64,000 nt of DNA, taken from assembly GCF_030622045.1 (NCBI RefSeq), contig NZ_CP130886.1, positions 1-64,000 on the forward strand, in the 5' to 3' direction. Source of the stretch: Planctellipticum variicoloris. Its GTDB lineage: Bacteria > Planctomycetota > Planctomycetia > Planctomycetales > Planctomycetaceae. Numbering within the stretch: position 1 is the first letter of the stretch; each line of letters opens with the position of its first letter. The position numbers and the translations under genes were made by a program. The notes under the pieces were generated by a model. The model saw only the letters and a list, made by a program, of their open reading frames with translations. It did not search any database and was not told the origin of the DNA. Positions 63,332 through 64,000 of this stretch are shown here, piece by piece.

Positions 63332-63742
63332 CTACTTCACGTCAAACTGGTAGACGTTGATCTTCCAGTGACCGGTTCCTTTGACGCTGAAGCGGTATTT
63401 GCCGCCGCGGGCGACGTTCACGCTGCCGTGGTCGTGGAGCGGCTGTGCGGGGAGCCCTTGCGATGCTCGGGACTCTCCGCTGTCGCGGGTCCAGCGAATC
63501 TCATCGATCTTCCCGGTCTTGTCCCAGCGCAGCTCCCAGCCGTCGCGAACTTCAAATTCGTCCTTGACGTCGGCGGTCCCCTGGCCTTCGACCGTGTAGA
63601 CCAGCGATTCCGCCGGGGGATGGATCACCCCTCGTCCGCCGCCGGCGAGAATCGTAATGACCATGACGCAGACCGCGCTGCCGACGGCGACTGCGAGGGC
63701 GGTTCGGTAGGGCAGAGCGGGGTGGGGCGGGCCAGCGGACAT
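63332..63742 (-). CDS. Membrane-anchored protein of unknown function
   Basis: A 136-residue protein with one N-terminal transmembrane helix (about 12-34, RTALAVAVGSAVCVMVITIL then AGG) and a small beta-rich extracytoplasmic domain (about 45-136; RDGWELRWDKTGKIDEIRWT and KYRFSVKGTGHWKINVYQFD are strand-like). The domain might bind carbohydrate or be a beta-sandwich, but I cannot assign it. I used the ATG at 63742; the frame can extend to a GTG at 63796, and neither has a clear ribosome site. Function unknown. Confidence 0.65.
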   Translation of the reverse strand: MSAGPPHPALPYRTALAVAVGSAVCVMVITILAGGGRGVIHPPAESLVYTVEGQGTADVKDEFEVRDGWELRWDKTGKIDEIRWTRDSGESRASQGLPAQPLHDHGSVNVARGGKYRFSVKGTGHWKINVYQFDVK

Positions 63743-63830
63743 GAAGTTTCGGCTCGGAACGGAGGAAGGAAATCGGGCCTCGGTTTGAGGCTCCACCCCG
63801 AATTCTAGCCGGACCGTCCCGCTGGCGGCA

Positions 63831-64000
63831 TCAGGCGGGGGACGGAGCCTTCTCCGGCGCGTCGAAGAACCTGGAAACCAGCGAAGCAGGCGGAGGGGTG
63901 GTGATCAGCGACACCCCCACGCCGGCGACGGCGGACGCCGCGAGCCCCCACAGCACGGGATCGACGCTGAGCAGGTAATAGGGCCGCACGGCGGATGCCA
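63831..64000 (-). CDS. Sodium:solute symporter family protein, C-terminal part (runs off the window)
   Basis: The last 56 codons of a gene whose start lies beyond 64000. The translated tail reads YYLLSVDPVLWGLAASAVAG, VGVSLITTPPPASLVSRFFD and then APEKAPSPA before the TGA stop. The pattern of a transmembrane helix followed by SLITTPP and a short cytoplasmic tail is typical of the C-terminus of SSS-type symporters. It is cut by the window edge and precedes the small membrane-protein gene on the same strand by about 30 to 90 bases. Substrate cannot be inferred. Confidence 0.7.
   Translation of the reverse strand, partial: ASAVRPYYLLSVDPVLWGLAASAVAGVGVSLITTPPPASLVSRFFDAPEKAPSPA

Overview
The window comes from a planctomycete chromosome (Planctomycetota, probably Planctomycetaceae-like). 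GC is high (about 63-65 % by eye). It carries family markers typical of that phylum: a DUF1559 prepilin-like protein, a tandem DUF1080 protein, a TIGR03067 protein, a PEP-CTERM protein, a natA-type ABC ATPase paired with an ABC-2/CPBP-protease fusion, a Tat-exported SMP-30 protein and an lpxA/Gfo-Idh-MocA pair. Position 1 is the start codon of dnaA, so numbering probably begins at dnaA. No rRNA genes, intact tRNA genes, CRISPR arrays or transposases were seen. The last gene (sodium:solute symporter) runs off the end.

Layout. 1-9 kb: dnaA, an HSL-type esterase, then a leftward ROK kinase - ppx/gppA - ppk1 polyphosphate cluster and a ligase-associated-type exonuclease. 9-16 kb: TIGR03067 protein, DUF4870 membrane protein, lpxA + oxidoreductase, a 900-base gene-free stretch holding a strongly structured candidate RNA, cvpA-like and YdjM-like membrane proteins. 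16-22 kb: hrpB helicase, a rhodanese bracketed by two ~125-base inverted-repeat elements, and the ABC exporter pair. 22-31 kb: secreted subtilase, PEP-CTERM protein, TadE/TadG-type pseudopilin genes, ArsR regulator divergent from a Cys-rich exported protein, DUF1559. 31-40 kb: PQQ-like propeller, c-type haem protein, aldo-keto reductase, SMP-30 protein, lepA, DUF763.

40-42.5 kb holds the most notable system: a 53-codon Pup-like protein ending Gly-Gly-Glu, which starts at a GTG and so is easily missed, 41 bases upstream of a PafA/Dop-family ligase that carries a large hydrophobic insertion. 42.7-49.5 kb: parA, a sigma-70 factor, an SRPBCC-SDR fusion, an SGNH hydrolase, a serine hydrolase and a STAS protein. 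49.9-55.7 kb: a Tad pilus cluster (flp, tadV, cpaB, rcpA, tadZ) without tadA/B/C, which must lie elsewhere if the system is complete. 55.7-64 kb: small acidic protein, DUF1080, tyrS, UPF0175-like protein, membrane glycosyltransferase, and a lower-GC DUF234-type ATPase next to a tRNA-Pro 3'-end fragment, which suggests an integrated segment.

Intergenic regions repeatedly contain a family of short 'word' repeats (GAATAGCx3, GATCGCx3, AATGTCGx2 and others) assembled in a conserved order, plus several nested hairpin repeats. Some run into reading frames and create false N-terminal extensions, so I trimmed many starts to the first codon supported by a ribosome binding site or by family alignment. 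All family assignments are from reading the translated sequences; no database search was run.
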